A stretch of 64,000 nt of DNA, from the NCBI RefSeq assembly GCF_000143415.4, contig NW_003314280.1, forward strand, positions 777,262 to 841,261, in the 5' to 3' direction. The position numbers and the translations under genes were made by a program. Positions 41,646-53,344 of the stretch are shown here, in pieces (position 1 is the stretch's first letter; each line of letters opens with the position of its first letter). The stretch is from Selaginella moellendorffii. Lineage: Eukaryota > Streptophyta > Lycopodiopsida > Selaginellales > Selaginellaceae. The notes beneath the pieces are model-generated. The model saw only the letters and a list, made by a program, of their open reading frames with translations, did no database searches and was not told where the DNA came from.

Positions 41646-42258
41646 ATGGCAAAATCAAGCATAGCATTCATTCTCCCACTTGCATGCCTCCTGCTTGCGA
41701 GTGCTGTTCATGTTTCAGCTTTAGACAATGATGCTAGTGGAGACCTCTCTGGTATGGTATATAACCTGGTCTAAACTTTTGTTTGACTCTTTGTCCATGT
41801 AAATGGTTTTGCAAGGCACTATGAGATCTCTAAAGACGGTGCTTCCTACAAATGGAACTTCATCAAACATTGGTGTCCCATTGGATCTAGTTGCGAAAGT
41901 ACTTGGAATTGTCACTCAAGTTATAGCTAGTTTAAAGGACCTCGTCCTCAAAGTTCCTTTGCTATGTGTCATCCTTTATCCAGTGATTATCATCCTTGAG
42001 ATCATTGTGATCTACATCCCTGGTGGCTACCCTTGCCCGATTATCATTGGCGTCATCTGCAAGTATCTGGGCAATGCCATTCCTGTGTGGACTCCAATCA
42101 AGTTCATCAAAGTTGATCTAACGGTTATCTTGAGCCTCACCGCAACTATCAAGCTTCTGCAGAGTGTGATTATCCTTGTTACTCCAAACAGCTGCATTTT
42201 CCTTGTGCTGAGTGCAGTGGTTAGTATCCTTAAGTCGGTGCTTGCATTACTCTATTAA
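41646..42258 (+). CDS. Small hydrophobic secreted protein, copy 2
   Basis: The exons are 41646-41751 and 41816-42258. The 182-aa product is identical to copy 1, including the signal peptide, the four mature cysteines and the NGT sequon. Only a few silent changes are seen in exon 2 (for example at the Ser-Cys codons near 42,190), and the intron and promoter are almost unchanged. An insertion AAGATTA in the 5' leader distinguishes copies 2 and 3 from copy 1. Function is unknown. With the flanks of the same age decayed, recent duplication plus gene conversion or selection is the likely reason for the identity. Confidence 0.8.
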
Positions 42259-42929
42259 GCTGTAATAGCGGATAAAATGCAAAATGTTTAGAATAAACAA
42301 TCAAATAAAACTATACTAATATTATTGATCATTGGAGTTATTTTAGAGTTGGATTTCAGGAATCTCATACTTTCAGCCTTAAAAACATTAAACTTGAGCG
42401 TGCTCTTATTCACGTCCATGGAGCGTGCCGATGTCGATCGACTCCAGCTCTCGCTCCTTAAGCTGCAAGCCCTTCATCACACAGAATTCCTTCAGCGCCT
42501 TTGTTCGATCAACAACCGTTGATCGAAGTGACAATGCCTGTGAGATAGGCATCTGAGGCCGCAGCTGCTCGCCACAAGAAACTCCACTTCTTCAACTTCA
42601 TGCTGCTCATGGGATTTTCCCAGCAGCTCCACCCATCGTCGTTTTCGTTGTCGCTCGCCCGCCACTCCTAGAAAAGCGGGAGTCGAACCTTTAGATCTGG
42701 CAACAATCGGACATCCACGTGCCGCCATTAGCAAATTTGCTAATTTATACTTAATTAACACTGTATACCAAACGTATTTTAATAATGTACGTATATAATA
42801 AAATGAATAATGATCAAATCTCCAGCTCGTCCACCTTGCCGCTGCCGTCCTTTGTAGCTTCAAGCGTGTGACTTTTGATGAATATCAATCCGCTCGTAGA
42901 TGAATATTTGGACCCTTCTTATCCGGCCG
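42259..42929. other. Unit 2 segment between secreted-protein gene and PPR relic
   Basis: Counterpart of 27,561-28,249. The minus strand is open for 123 codons (42863-42492; RWVELLGKSHEQHEVEEVEF), but the other units shift frame relative to it. I do not recognise a protein. Confidence 0.35.
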
Positions 42930-45201
42930 CCTCCTGTATAGTCTTGAGCTTATCATGATCCTTCCACAGCCCCGCGCTCCGGTAGATGCTCGCCATCAGA
43001 ACGTACGCAGCCGAGTCTTTCTCGTCGATCTTCGTCAGTGCCTCGAACGCAATCCTCCCCACTTCCACGTTCTTCCACTTGCGGCAGGCCCCGAGGACGG
43101 TCCTCCAAACCACAGATCCACCATGCACTGCTGTAGTGATGAATCCCGCAAACAATGCCAGAGTTCGGGTCCATTGCCTGGAAAAACTCCCTGCCTCGTT
43201 CAACCAGGCCGCCGTGGCTGCAAGCAGTGATGACCGAGACAAACGTGATCGCGTTTGCTCGCACGCCATCTCCTCGCATCTCGCGGAAGGCTTCGAACAC
43301 GCGCGACGTGTTACCCGGTTGGCCGATTCCTGTGATCAGTGCATTTCTCGGACTGCCAGAGATCCAAACAAGTGCTCGGCCGCACCTCCCGTAGAAGTTT
43401 ACCATGCACGTCCCCACAACATGGTCGTCTTCCAGCCCACGCCTGTAAAACTCAGTCTGGATTTTCCTTCCAGCTTCGCTGGACCCAATGTTCCCACAGG
43501 CCGTAAGTCCCGCTACAAGAGTCCGAGAGTTTGGAGCACAGTCCATGCTCTCCAAGAGTTCCAGCCCGAGCTCACTCTCACCGTTGTCTACATATCCCTG
43601 TATCAAGCTCGTCCAAACGACAACGTCCCGGCTAGGCATGCGTTTGAGAACTGCTCGAGTTTTCACCATATCTCCACACTTCACCAAGCTGTTCTCGACA
43701 AATCTGTCCTTGCAGCATCCAAACTTCGCGGCGAGAGAATGAATCTCCATCCCCTTTCTAGGCTCTGGATTCGCAATAGCTTTCCATCTTCTCGCGGAAC
43801 AGGTTGTTCGGACGCTGAAAGGTGGACGCAGGCCATGACCGCAGCAATAAACGTTCTCTCGTCCGGATCGTTCTCCCGAGCCATGCCGAAGACCAGCTCC
43901 AAGGCCAGCTTGCTGTCTCCACTTCCAGCAGATCCCTGGATCATTGCGTTCCACGAAACCACGTCTCGGCCAGCCATGCCATCGAAGACCTTGCGAGCTT
44001 CCTCTAGCTTCCCATACTTCGCGTACATATCGATCAGTGCGTTCCCCACGAACACATCCTCACAGCACCTGTTGTTTGAAGCTTTAACGTGGATAGCCAG
44101 CCCAGTTTCCAAGCTCTTTCTCTTCACGAGTTTCCCGTCGACATCCACCACTTCCTCTCGCATTGCCGAGCTCGCACAGGCGGCAAGCGCAGCAACATAC
44201 GTTCGAGAGTTTGGACAGCACCCGGATAGCTTCATATCTTCGAAGAACACGAGAGCCAGCTCGCTTTCCCGTTGTCCACAAAGCCTTGTATCAAGCTCGT
44301 CCAGAGCACGACATCACGGCGAGGCATGCTCTCGAAAACCATCCGCGCGTCGACCATGCTCCATCGTGAACAGCGAGCCCCTTCTCCAGGCTCTTCGTCT
44401 TATCTCCTTGAGTGGCCTCCTCTTTCACTGCTAGATTCGCACAGGCCTTGGCAGCAGCAACGAAAGTCCGAGAGCTTGGCGAGCGGTCCATCTTCCCAAA
44501 GAACTCGAGAGCGACCTCGCTTTCTCCCTTCTCTACGTAGCCCAGTATCAAAGCGTTCCAGGAGACCACGCATCTCATCGAAGACCGATCGAGCATCGAG
44601 CATGCTGCCGCACTTGGAGTAAATATCGATCAGCGAGCTCGAAAACGTCTTCGCTGCAAGATGGTCCCATCTGCTTGGCTTGAGAATGGATGCCTCTGCC
44701 GGTCTCGAGACTAGCCTCCTTGACGAGCTTCCCATCGACCAAAACAGCGGCTTCCTTCGCCGCGAGGCTGCTACAAGCCTTCGACGCGGCCATGAAGCTC
44801 CTGGAGTTTGGCTTGCAGCCCGACCGCCTGGCTTGCATCCTCTCGAAGAGATCCAGAGCCACATCGCTCTCGCCATTGTAGCCCAGCATCAAAACGTTCC
44901 AGGACATCACGTTTGGGTGAAGAATGCTGTCGAACACGCGGCGGGAATCCTCCATGCTGCCGCATTTTGCGTACATGTCCACCAGCGCATTGACGACATG
45001 GATCCCCAGCTGCTTGCTCTCCACCGCCTGGGCGTGGATCGCCTTGCCCTGGCGCAAATCCCTTGTGCTGCCACATACCTTCAGCGCCGACACCAGCGCG
45101 GCCACCTGCTGATCGGGCTGCGCTGCCGAAGGAGCGAATGCTGGTGCGGCGCATCGAATCGCTGCCGTCGCCAAGCCACAGAACAAGCGAACTCTTCCCA
45201 T
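42930..45201 (-). pseudogene. PLS/E PPR pseudogene, unit 2
   Basis: The N-terminus is readable from ATG at 45201 (MGRVRLFCGLATAAIR), then repeats (LVDMYAKCGSMEDSRRVFDS, LALDLFERMQ-like). The frame breaks near 44.60 kb (SLIDIYSKCGSMLDARSVFDEM runs out), continues in other frames (SWNALILGYVEKGESEVALEF; LVKRKSLETGLAIH; MIQGSAGSGDSKLALELVFGM) and ends in an E-like tail (AYVLMASIYRSAGLW). Repeated frameshifts and small deletions make it a pseudogene. Its complete ancestor would have been a PLS protein of roughly 800 residues with an E domain. It is the least rearranged of the three copies. Confidence 0.85.
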
Positions 45202-45539
45202 CCATCGCAAGAACCCTAAATATTTGCTAGCAACATGGAAATTCAACCAAGGCCGTCGATTCAAGAATATCGGACGGTTGGAACTGAATCTGGGACCATT
45301 TACATTCACCAATGTTCTTCTCATACACCGTGAAGGCAATCCCCACGCCCGGAAAAAAGGCACTCGAGCAAAATCCCCCTGTACAACCCAGCAATGTGCC
45401 TCAGCGAGCTCGCAATCCCCATCTCCGATCGCCCTCAAGTTGCATCCTTCTCCTTCCCAAATCAATCGGAAACACCACTGAAAACAGGAGCGATGGCGAT
45501 CAAACGTAATCGATCTTGATCTGTTGAGGGCTACTCCAC

Positions 45540-45880
45540 CGGAGATCAAGCTCGTCATCATCCTAGACGAGTCGGGCCTGAAAGTAAACATGCTCACACT
45601 CTAGTCCAAGGACTCGAAACTAAGAAAAAATCCACCTTTGAGCGTTCCAGTAGTTGTAGAGAGTCTCGTACACACAGAAGTTTATTGCAATTGTTGGGCC
45701 TACGGACTGGCAGGGAGAAAAACCAATAAGCTCTCGAAGAACGTACTAAAAGAGTCGGCCAGAGCCCCTTGTAAAGGCCAAGAAAGCTCTCCTGTGGAAA
45801 GCGCGTGGCAGATGCCCGTGTAGTGCTTTGAGGTTGTATGCAAATCACAGGGGTCATTTCACTTGCGAGGTGAAGAGCAC
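45540..45880 (-). pseudogene. Mitochondrial carrier (SLC25) exons, unit 2 relic
   Basis: The same carrier pieces as in unit 1 lie on the minus strand: ESFLGLYKGLWPTLL, the intron, a damaged NFCVYETL region, and PDSSRMMTSLISGGVAL. It holds the empty hAT site (45843-45850). Frame damage between exons shows it is dead. Confidence 0.65.
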
Positions 45881-46419
45881 GGCGCAAAATAAGTCCCAAG
45901 AAACTCCCTGTCAAAGCCATACTTCAGCTAAGAGCTTCTGTTGATGATTGTGGGTGCCGTGGTGTGATGTTCCAGAGAAGTCGTTTGGCTGCCGGATGCT
46001 GGATCTCTTGGTGGCACTCGGACGTCCGGCATGATTTCAGGCGCTTGGCTGCCGTTTCAGTCTGCTGGAGCCACAAGCTCGTGGAGCGTGATCGCTTGAT
46101 CCAAGCTGACCGGTGCCATCCTGCACTGTTGCGTGCTATTCACTCGGAAGACTACGCTTGAAGTCATATCGAGGATAAGTTATTTCGTCTTTCTTCCAGC
46201 TTTGATGGTCCAGCACGCTTCAAAGTGATCTATCGTTGACTGTTTTTCTTTGAACATCAGTCCAACTGGTGGACTAGATAGTCATGGTCCTAAAGGAGAT
46301 GTACTGTGTTCCGTAAGAAGTTCCAAGTCCACATTCTATATTCCAGATCCCGCTACCTTGTGCAGTTTTCTGATCTATCAAATGGTTTGAATAAGAAGTA
46401 GCGGCCACGTCTTTCTCCA

Positions 46420-46930
46420 ATTTGCTGCGGTTTTGTTTCTACTCTGCCTTTTTCACAACATCTCGGTCGCAGTGCCCCAGGAATCCATCCGGGATTGTCA
46501 ACGACACACAGGTTCTTCTCTCTCTCGGAGTGGCATCAACGTGTGGAACGAGACTGTCAATCCAAACGAATGGCTGGGCCTGTCTCGCCTGGACCTCTCT
46601 CATAACAACATCTCCTCGCTGAAGGTGGTTGGCTGCAAGAACATGTGGCTCAAGCTTCTCAACTTCTTTGCAAGAGTTCCTGGAAAATCTCTCCAGCCTT
46701 GAGAGTTTAGAAATCTTGGATCTCAGTTAGAACATCTTACAGTCCCATAACGACCTTCTTTCCATCAGATGGAGCTCTTGCACAACGAATTCAGCGGCTC
46801 CATTCCAGAGACTCACGAACTTGACATGCCCGGAGATTTTGTATAACAGGTTTAATGGAGATCTACCCTCTGTGGAATGTCTCCAAACATTCCAGACCAG
46901 GCTTGTGTTTGTGCGCTGCAAGTAACTTTG
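46420..46930 (+). pseudogene. LRR receptor-like fragment, unit 2 relic
   Basis: The fragment begins with a hydrophobic, signal-like stretch (MFLLCLFHNISVAVPQ, 46433), continues with NETVNPNEWLGLSRLDLSHNNISSLKVVG and then LSHNEFSG-type text, and is broken by frameshifts. It resembles the 5' end of an LRR receptor kinase gene and lacks any kinase. Preserved in units 2 and 3, it is truncated at the inversion junction in unit 1. Confidence 0.65.
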
Positions 46931-47084
46931 TCTCTGAACCATAATTTCAATCTCAATAAATTTTTGAATATATGTTTAGTTTGCATAAGTATGGTAATAG
47001 ATATATCTAGAATATGCTTGAAAATTTTGGTTTATTCTTTAATGTTGTGTTTATAATTTATAAACATGTATATCATTTAAAATT

Positions 47085-48100
47085 TGCTATGTGTTGCATG
47101 CAGCAATGCTTTGGTTTTCTTAATAGTAGTGTTATTCCTTTATTAATCCAATTGATCAAATGAAAGTTTATAATTATAAACATATTTATAATTTATAAAC
47201 ACAAAATTAATCTTATTGAATATTAACCATTATATGGTAGAATAAACAAGAATATACAAGGAAGCGTTTAATAAGAAAGTTTATAAATTATAAATACAAG
47301 ATTAATCTAAATGTATAGCAACCATTAGATGGTAGAATATCCTAGAATATCCAAGAATATTCTAGGTTTATTCATTAGCAACGGGTTTGCTTAAGCAAAC
47401 CAAAAATTTCCATAAACACCTCCAAGTATATTCTAGCATATTCTACAATCTAATGATGTATATACATTTAGATTAATCATGTGTTTTTTATTTATAGTAA
47501 ATTTAACTTATATTAAAAATATGTTTTTATACACTTTTAGAGCACTTTTCCTGCTGGCTTTGCACGCAATGGTTCAGAGATCCTGCATGGGACCTGTGGT
47601 AGCAATATGAAATATTACTTCTCTTTGCTATTCTGTTTTAACCCAAACACCCACACATCTCCATATTCTTGCCAACCCAGACTGCCTTGAAGCTTATTAA
47701 CTAACTCACTAAGTGATATTGTAACTTCTATAGAGGTGCAGAAGTTCACGTGGAGAGGGCAGCTCATTATGGAGGATATTTCCTTGGATCCTTATATGAC
47801 TTTCTCTAATTCTATAATTTTTTAGTTTACTTAAACAAAGTAATACACATAGATATGCTTGGATATTCTATTATCTAACAGTTGTTATTCATATTTATTA
47901 ATTTGGTAATTATAATTTATATACATGATTATAATTTGTAAACTTTCATAAACACTTACTAGTATATTCTATTTTATACTACCATCTAATGGTTGATACA
48001 CAATAAGATTAATGATGGATAATTATTGATCAATTAGATAATACTAAACAGGAATACTACTATTAAGCAAACTATACATGCAATGAGTAGCAATTTGTTT
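47085..48100. repeat. Fold-back element with long inverted arms, unit 2
   Basis: The left arm (about 47,090-47,400, from TGTGTTGCATGCAGCAATGC) and the right arm (about 47,845-48,095, ending CATGCAATGAGTAGCAA) are reverse complements over about 250-300 bp. The left arm ends in the perfect palindrome GGTTTGCTTAAGCAAACC (47384-47401) and is followed by a second inverted block (TATATACATTTAGATTAATC). There is no coding sequence. Related single arms occur at 20.7, 34.8, 36.3, 56.0 and 63.0 kb. Confidence 0.6.
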
Positions 48101-48551
48101 TATAAATAAAGTTCCCTATTCTCAATTATAGACCATATATTCTTTCACATTTGAAATGATTTATTATAGTAGTTGATATATTAAGTTTTAATATACATTA
48201 AATTTTAAGTATATTATAATTGGTACAAAATAGACAGATTATAAAAAACATTTATGTCATTGTAATTAATATTCCAATGCAATACACAACAAATTAATTT
48301 TCTGTATTTACTAAATTCTATTTAACTTTATAAAGTGACATAATAAAAACCTTGAAAAACAATACTCAAAACACATCTAAAAAAATTGAAAAGCTAAAGA
48401 AATTAGGTAAAGCCAATAATGAGGAAAAAAGAAGAAATATTAAATAGGTGTTGTAATACTAAAGTTAGGATTAAAATAGAATAAGTGAAGAAGAGATATA
48501 AAAATACCAAAAAAACTTAATTTAATAACTATAAAATATAATAATTAGTTG

Positions 48552-48733
48552 TGAGTGCTTGGAATAAGGAAAGAGAATACAGAAAATGTGTATATTAATT
48601 ACTCCAAAAACCCTAGCTTATATACAAGAGCAAATGGTCCGAATTAAAATTAATCTAATAGCTATCAAAATCCCACTATGCTAATCCCACTATATATTAG
48701 TATACGGCATCATAATCGTACATTTGGACTTCA
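48552..48733 (-). repeat. 3' LTR of the gypsy element (left end on plus strand)
   Basis: TG...CA-bounded, 182 bp, adjacent to the polypurine tract at about 48,734-48,750. Confidence 0.7.
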
Positions 48734-49197
48734 TATCATCCCCTCTTCTCAGAATAATGGAAGACCATCAAGGTTCTCTTGTAGGTGGGCCAGGATCTAA
48801 AGGAATGTCAAGAGGAGGCATCAGTAGATCTATAGATGGTATTAGGTGTTCCTGATGCCTTTGTATAAAGCGCTCTAACTGTTGCACATGCACAATTTCT
48901 GGAGGATCAGTCTGCTGGATATCATGCCGAACTTCATAAACTTGCGGTCCAACTTGCTATAACACCTATATGGTCCTTTCCACTAAGCAAGGAGCCTCTT
49001 AAATAAACCATATATTGTAAAATGGGGAAAACAAACTAACACCAAGTCATCCACTTTGTACTCTGCAAGTGGACGATGATAGAGTTATAACACCATTGTT
49101 ATTCCAGTTGTATGCAGCCTAAGTGTTTGGCAGATTCTGCTTGGACAAGTGGAAGAATGCTCATTAAATATTGATCCCACGACTTAGCATCAGCAGC

Positions 49198-52100
49198 TCA
49201 TGGCAATTGCAAAGGTAAACCTAATTCCGTTGGTAATATTAAATAATGACCATATAGGAGTTTATATGGTGATGCACCAACAGAATTTTGCACCTCTGTG
49301 ACATATGCATATCGAAGAGATGGCAAATAACCATCCCAATGCGAATGCTGAAAGTTCACATACTTTGCAATTATTCCTTTGAATGTCCAAACGAGCCGTT
49401 CCACCAAACTGTTTGACTGTGGATGATAAGCACTTGTGAAAGTGTGGTGTATCCCCAACTAAGACGTCAAAACATGAAATGCCTCAGCTATAAATGCGGA
49501 ACTATTATCTGAAAGAATCCGCTTTGGACAAGAATGCTGGAACACCACTCGATTGAGGAGGAAGTATTCAACAACAGTTGCAGAGGCACTAGCAAGAGCA
49601 CCAACTTCCACCCAAAAAGTCAAATAATTAAAAACAATAATAATATATTCATTGCCAGCAATCGATAATGAAAAAGGTCCCATAAGATCAAATGCCACCA
49701 ACTCAAATGGACGGAAAGCTGCAATTGACTCCAACCGTCCTTCCATGGCACAAGGGGGAGTATTACAAACTTGGCATTAAACGCAGCTACGCACATACCA
49801 GATAACATCATGTCACATCTTTGGCTAATAGAAAGACCTGTGCAGCTTCTTGGTTACACAATGATGTCCCATATTCTCGCCTAGAATAAGAGAATCATGG
49901 TAGACATGGAGAAACTGTGGAATAAAAACGGAAAGCACCACCAGCCATAAAGGATCATTAGGATCCATCCCTATAAAATAAAGAAGGCCGTCTTCAAGGC
50001 GATATAGAGAATGTAAATGCTAGAATGGCAAGTCATCAGCAAGTGATGTAGGATTCTCAAACCCATTTCGAAGCCTTCAAATCCAGAGCTCAAGCTTTTA
50101 AGCCTCGCGAACCTCATCAAAAAAACTATAGATCTTGCTCTGCACCTTGTGGATATTACATATCAAGTATAGCAACTGCCAACGGGACAAAATCCTCATC
50201 TAAAAAATCCAAAGATGCTGGAACAATAGGCTTGTAAAAAATATGAGAAGAGAGTGGAGAAGGAAGAGGAGCTCGAGAAAGGGCATTAGCATCAGCCATA
50301 GAACTCCCTAGGCGATGAACAACATCAAAATTATATCTCTGAAGTTTCAAAGCCCACTAAGCAGTACGACCAACTAGGTTCTTTCGCTTCAATAATGAAG
50401 TAATGACAACATGATTACCTTCAAGTAACATTTGAGAACCATGTAGATATGCATGAAGTTTCTCGAAACCCCAGACTACTACTAAACACTCCTTCTCTGT
50501 CATGGAGTATTTCACCTTTGCTAGTTGTAATATACTGCTTATATATACAATGGGATAGCATTAACCAAGCACACTTAGACTCTCTTGCATCAACACACCT
50601 CCAAAACCAATATCAGAAGCATCTACGCACAAAATAAAAGGTCAAGTGTAGTCAGGATATGCCAAAACTGGAGGAATCGTCAAAAGCTCTTTAAGATCCA
50701 CAAACACCCACTCACTGTCTAAAGACCAAATGAAAGATGATATTGATGACTTCAGTAACATTTGCAATAATGCAATGCAATCAGAAAAATGATCCACAAA
50801 ACAACTAAAATACTACACCTTGCTTAGGAAGCATTGCATATCATTCATACACTTCAGAGTAAGGAACTTTAGAACAGCCACAAGTTTGTCAGTATCAACT
50901 TGCAAACCCTTACGAAAAATACGGTACCCAAGATAAGTTGTATCCTTGGACCTAAACATGTATTTCGACCGCTTCAGCTTTAAACTAACATCCCGTTGCC
51001 GATCCAACACTTTACAAATGTCATGAATGTGCTCCTCCCATGTCCTCTCTAAGTGGATCAAGACATCATTAATGAAGTCAGCAATTACCTCTAATATATT
51101 GCAAAGAACCTTGTCCATCATCCGCTAGAAATTTGCTAGAGCATTGTTCAAACCAAATGGCATCACCAAGAATTTGTACAAACCAAATGGTGTATGAAAA
51201 GCAGTCTTAGAAATATCTTCTTTAGCCATTGGTACTTGCCAGTACCCAAAAGTAAGATTTAGCCTTGTGAACCAACGACTTTGCCCCAGACGATCCAAGA
51301 GATTAGTAGTATGAGGAAGAGGGTACATATCTAGGATCATCACTTCGTTTAACGGACGATAGTCGATGCAAAAATGAATACTCCCATTAGACTTCGTTAC
51401 AAGATGAGGTTCACATGCCCAAGGACTCCACGACATCCGAATAACACCCTTCTCCAACATCTCCTTGACATTTGCACATAAAACCTTGATCTCTTTGGGT
51501 GACCGACAACGAACAGGAACCTTGATTGGATGAGCATCCCTAGTTGGAATCAGATGACGTGTGGCAATCTTGGTCCCAGACGATAGGTCAAATTCAAAAA
51601 GATCAGAATACTCCTTCATGAGTCAGTCAACCGCTGCAACACAAAAATTGTCAGAGGGATTGGAAAATTGGTTCCACCGCACAACGCAAGTGTAGATGGC
51701 AATATGTGGCAATAGGTCAAGAAATAGAAGATAAACTCGAGTTTATCTTCTATTGAATAATAAACATAGAGAGAATAATAGGAAACCTCTTGTTTTAAAA
51801 ATGAGTTTGGAAAATAAACACTAGATGGACTAGTGTCAAGTGAACCACTTGATGATACTCCCGAAAGAAAGATAGAGGGGTCACTGACTTATTTGTGCAA
51901 GGTCCCTTCATTACTCACGCAACTCCTTGTTTCCCGGATGCATCTCGGTGTCTAGACCTTCCACTGCATCAACACCAATAAGACGTTGTTGACGCCAAGG
52001 TCTCCACCCAGGAAATGGAGGTCACCAATCCAGAAAATGCCGACAACATCGATAAGTGTGACCAACTTCATCACATGCCCAACAGCGAATGTCACGGCTA

Positions 52101-52549
52101 CTACCACATCTTCACTCTTGTTTCTGGACTCAAGCAGTAGCAACATCGACCTCCATTGGAATAAGACCATTGCTCACAGAAAGTGGAGCGAAAGGATGTG
52201 CAACGAGAAGTGGAACAGGTGATGTCTCATAATGTTATGCCAAATGAAGAGCATCATCAAGGGTGGTTGGAATAAATGCATGCACAAGTCCAACAAAATT
52301 TTGACGAAATGCTGGCCACAACATTCCTGGCTTGATACATTCTAACATATTTGGATCCACATGAAGCAAGAGGCTAAAAAAACGAACGCCAAATTGCATT
52401 ATTGACTCAGATGGCTCTTGACGAAGACGATGCAATTGCTGGAAGGCATCATCACAATCGTCAGCATGTCCAAATGCGCATTTGAAGACGTCCAGGAGAA
52501 CACTCCAATCCCCACGAGTGGCTACACTCAAATCATTGTACCACCGCAA
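49198..52549 (-). pseudogene. Gypsy gag-pol coding region, decayed
   Basis: The gag capsid-like part is at 52,549-52,235 (FKCAFGHADDCDDAFQQLHRLRQ). Reverse transcriptase is at 51,619-50,813 (IDYRPLNEVMILDMYPLP, PFGLYKFLVMPFGLNNA), but the catalytic Asp residues read as Asn in RLNL (for LDL) and FIND (for YLDD). An RNase H end is at about 50,350 (NFDVVHRLGSSMADANALSR). The integrase core at 49,746-49,198 keeps its D-D-E set (FDLMGP, LSDNSSAF, NSLVERLVWTFK). Stops separate the parts. It cannot make a working polymerase. Confidence 0.85.
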
Positions 52550-53078
52550 TGCCGTCCCTTAAAGACACGTGGGAAACTTATGCAAATGTCAAGCATCATC
52601 CTAAAAATGATATATGGCAATCACCGTGAAGTGATCGAACCAATTGTACACATCATCTCTAAAATTCCCACAAAAGAACTCTAGTTGAATGCGAAGATTG
52701 GCACAAGGAGTAGGAGGAGTTGTACCATGTGCCGTGAATGCCGCCATCAACTAAGTTTGGTTGTTCAATTGCAATTGCATTGCATTAAACAATTGAACCA
52801 ACTGTTACGTTAGAGTCAAAGGAGGAGACTGCTACTCTACCATAAAGGTGAATGAATAGGAAAGAGCAAAAGACGAGAAATGAGAAAAAAAACTAGAAGG
52901 AAAAAGAGATTTAGACAATGGAAAAGTTAGACCTAAACCAAAATCCTGAAAAGAAAGAACAAAAGAAAGGAAATGGAAAAAACTAGATCTAGATGACGCA
53001 AAAGTTGGATTTAAACCAAAATCCCAAATCTAAGCACTCCTCAGGGACAATAAAAAATGCCCCTCAACTCCACCAATA

Positions 53079-53209
53079 TGAGTGCTTGGAATAAAAAATG
53101 GAAATACATGTAAGAGCGAGTGGTCCGGATTAAAGCCAATTTGATGGCTACCAAAATTCCACTATGTTAATATTAGTATATGGCATCATAGCTGTACACT
53201 TGGACCTCA
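53079..53209 (-). repeat. 5' LTR of the gypsy element (right end on plus strand), shortened
   Basis: It has the same ends as the left LTR but 131 bp, because a block around the ATTAATTACTCC stretch is missing. Confidence 0.7.
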
Positions 53210-53344
53210 TATAATAAATTTATAGAGAAAAGTATTATTATCTCAACCTCTAAAAAATGCTAAAAATAGTTGTATATATATGTAGATAGACTAGCTTTTA
53301 AATAATTTTTAATATTAAGTTAGGTATTAAAAACATAAAATGTA

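Larger units (their letters stand above)
48552..53209 (-). mobile_element. Ty3/gypsy LTR retrotransposon, nearly full length, inactive
   Basis: The two ends are LTRs sharing TGAGTGCTTGGAATAA and ending ...TTCA/CTCA: 48552-48733 (182 bp) and 53079-53209 (131 bp, with an internal deletion of about 45 bp). In element orientation the LTR begins TGAAGTCC and is preceded by the purine tract GAGAAGAGGGGATGATA. Coding order on the minus strand is gag, reverse transcriptase, RNase H, integrase, which is the Ty3/gypsy order. LTR divergence and stops show it is old, yet units 1 and 3 lack it here, so it came after the duplication or was lost from them. Confidence 0.85.

Noticed and set aside
42986-44434. 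482-codon plus-strand frame over the unit 2 PPR relic
   Set aside because: It is antisense to PPR sequence, low-complexity Ser/Arg/Pro text, and not preserved in units 1 and 3.
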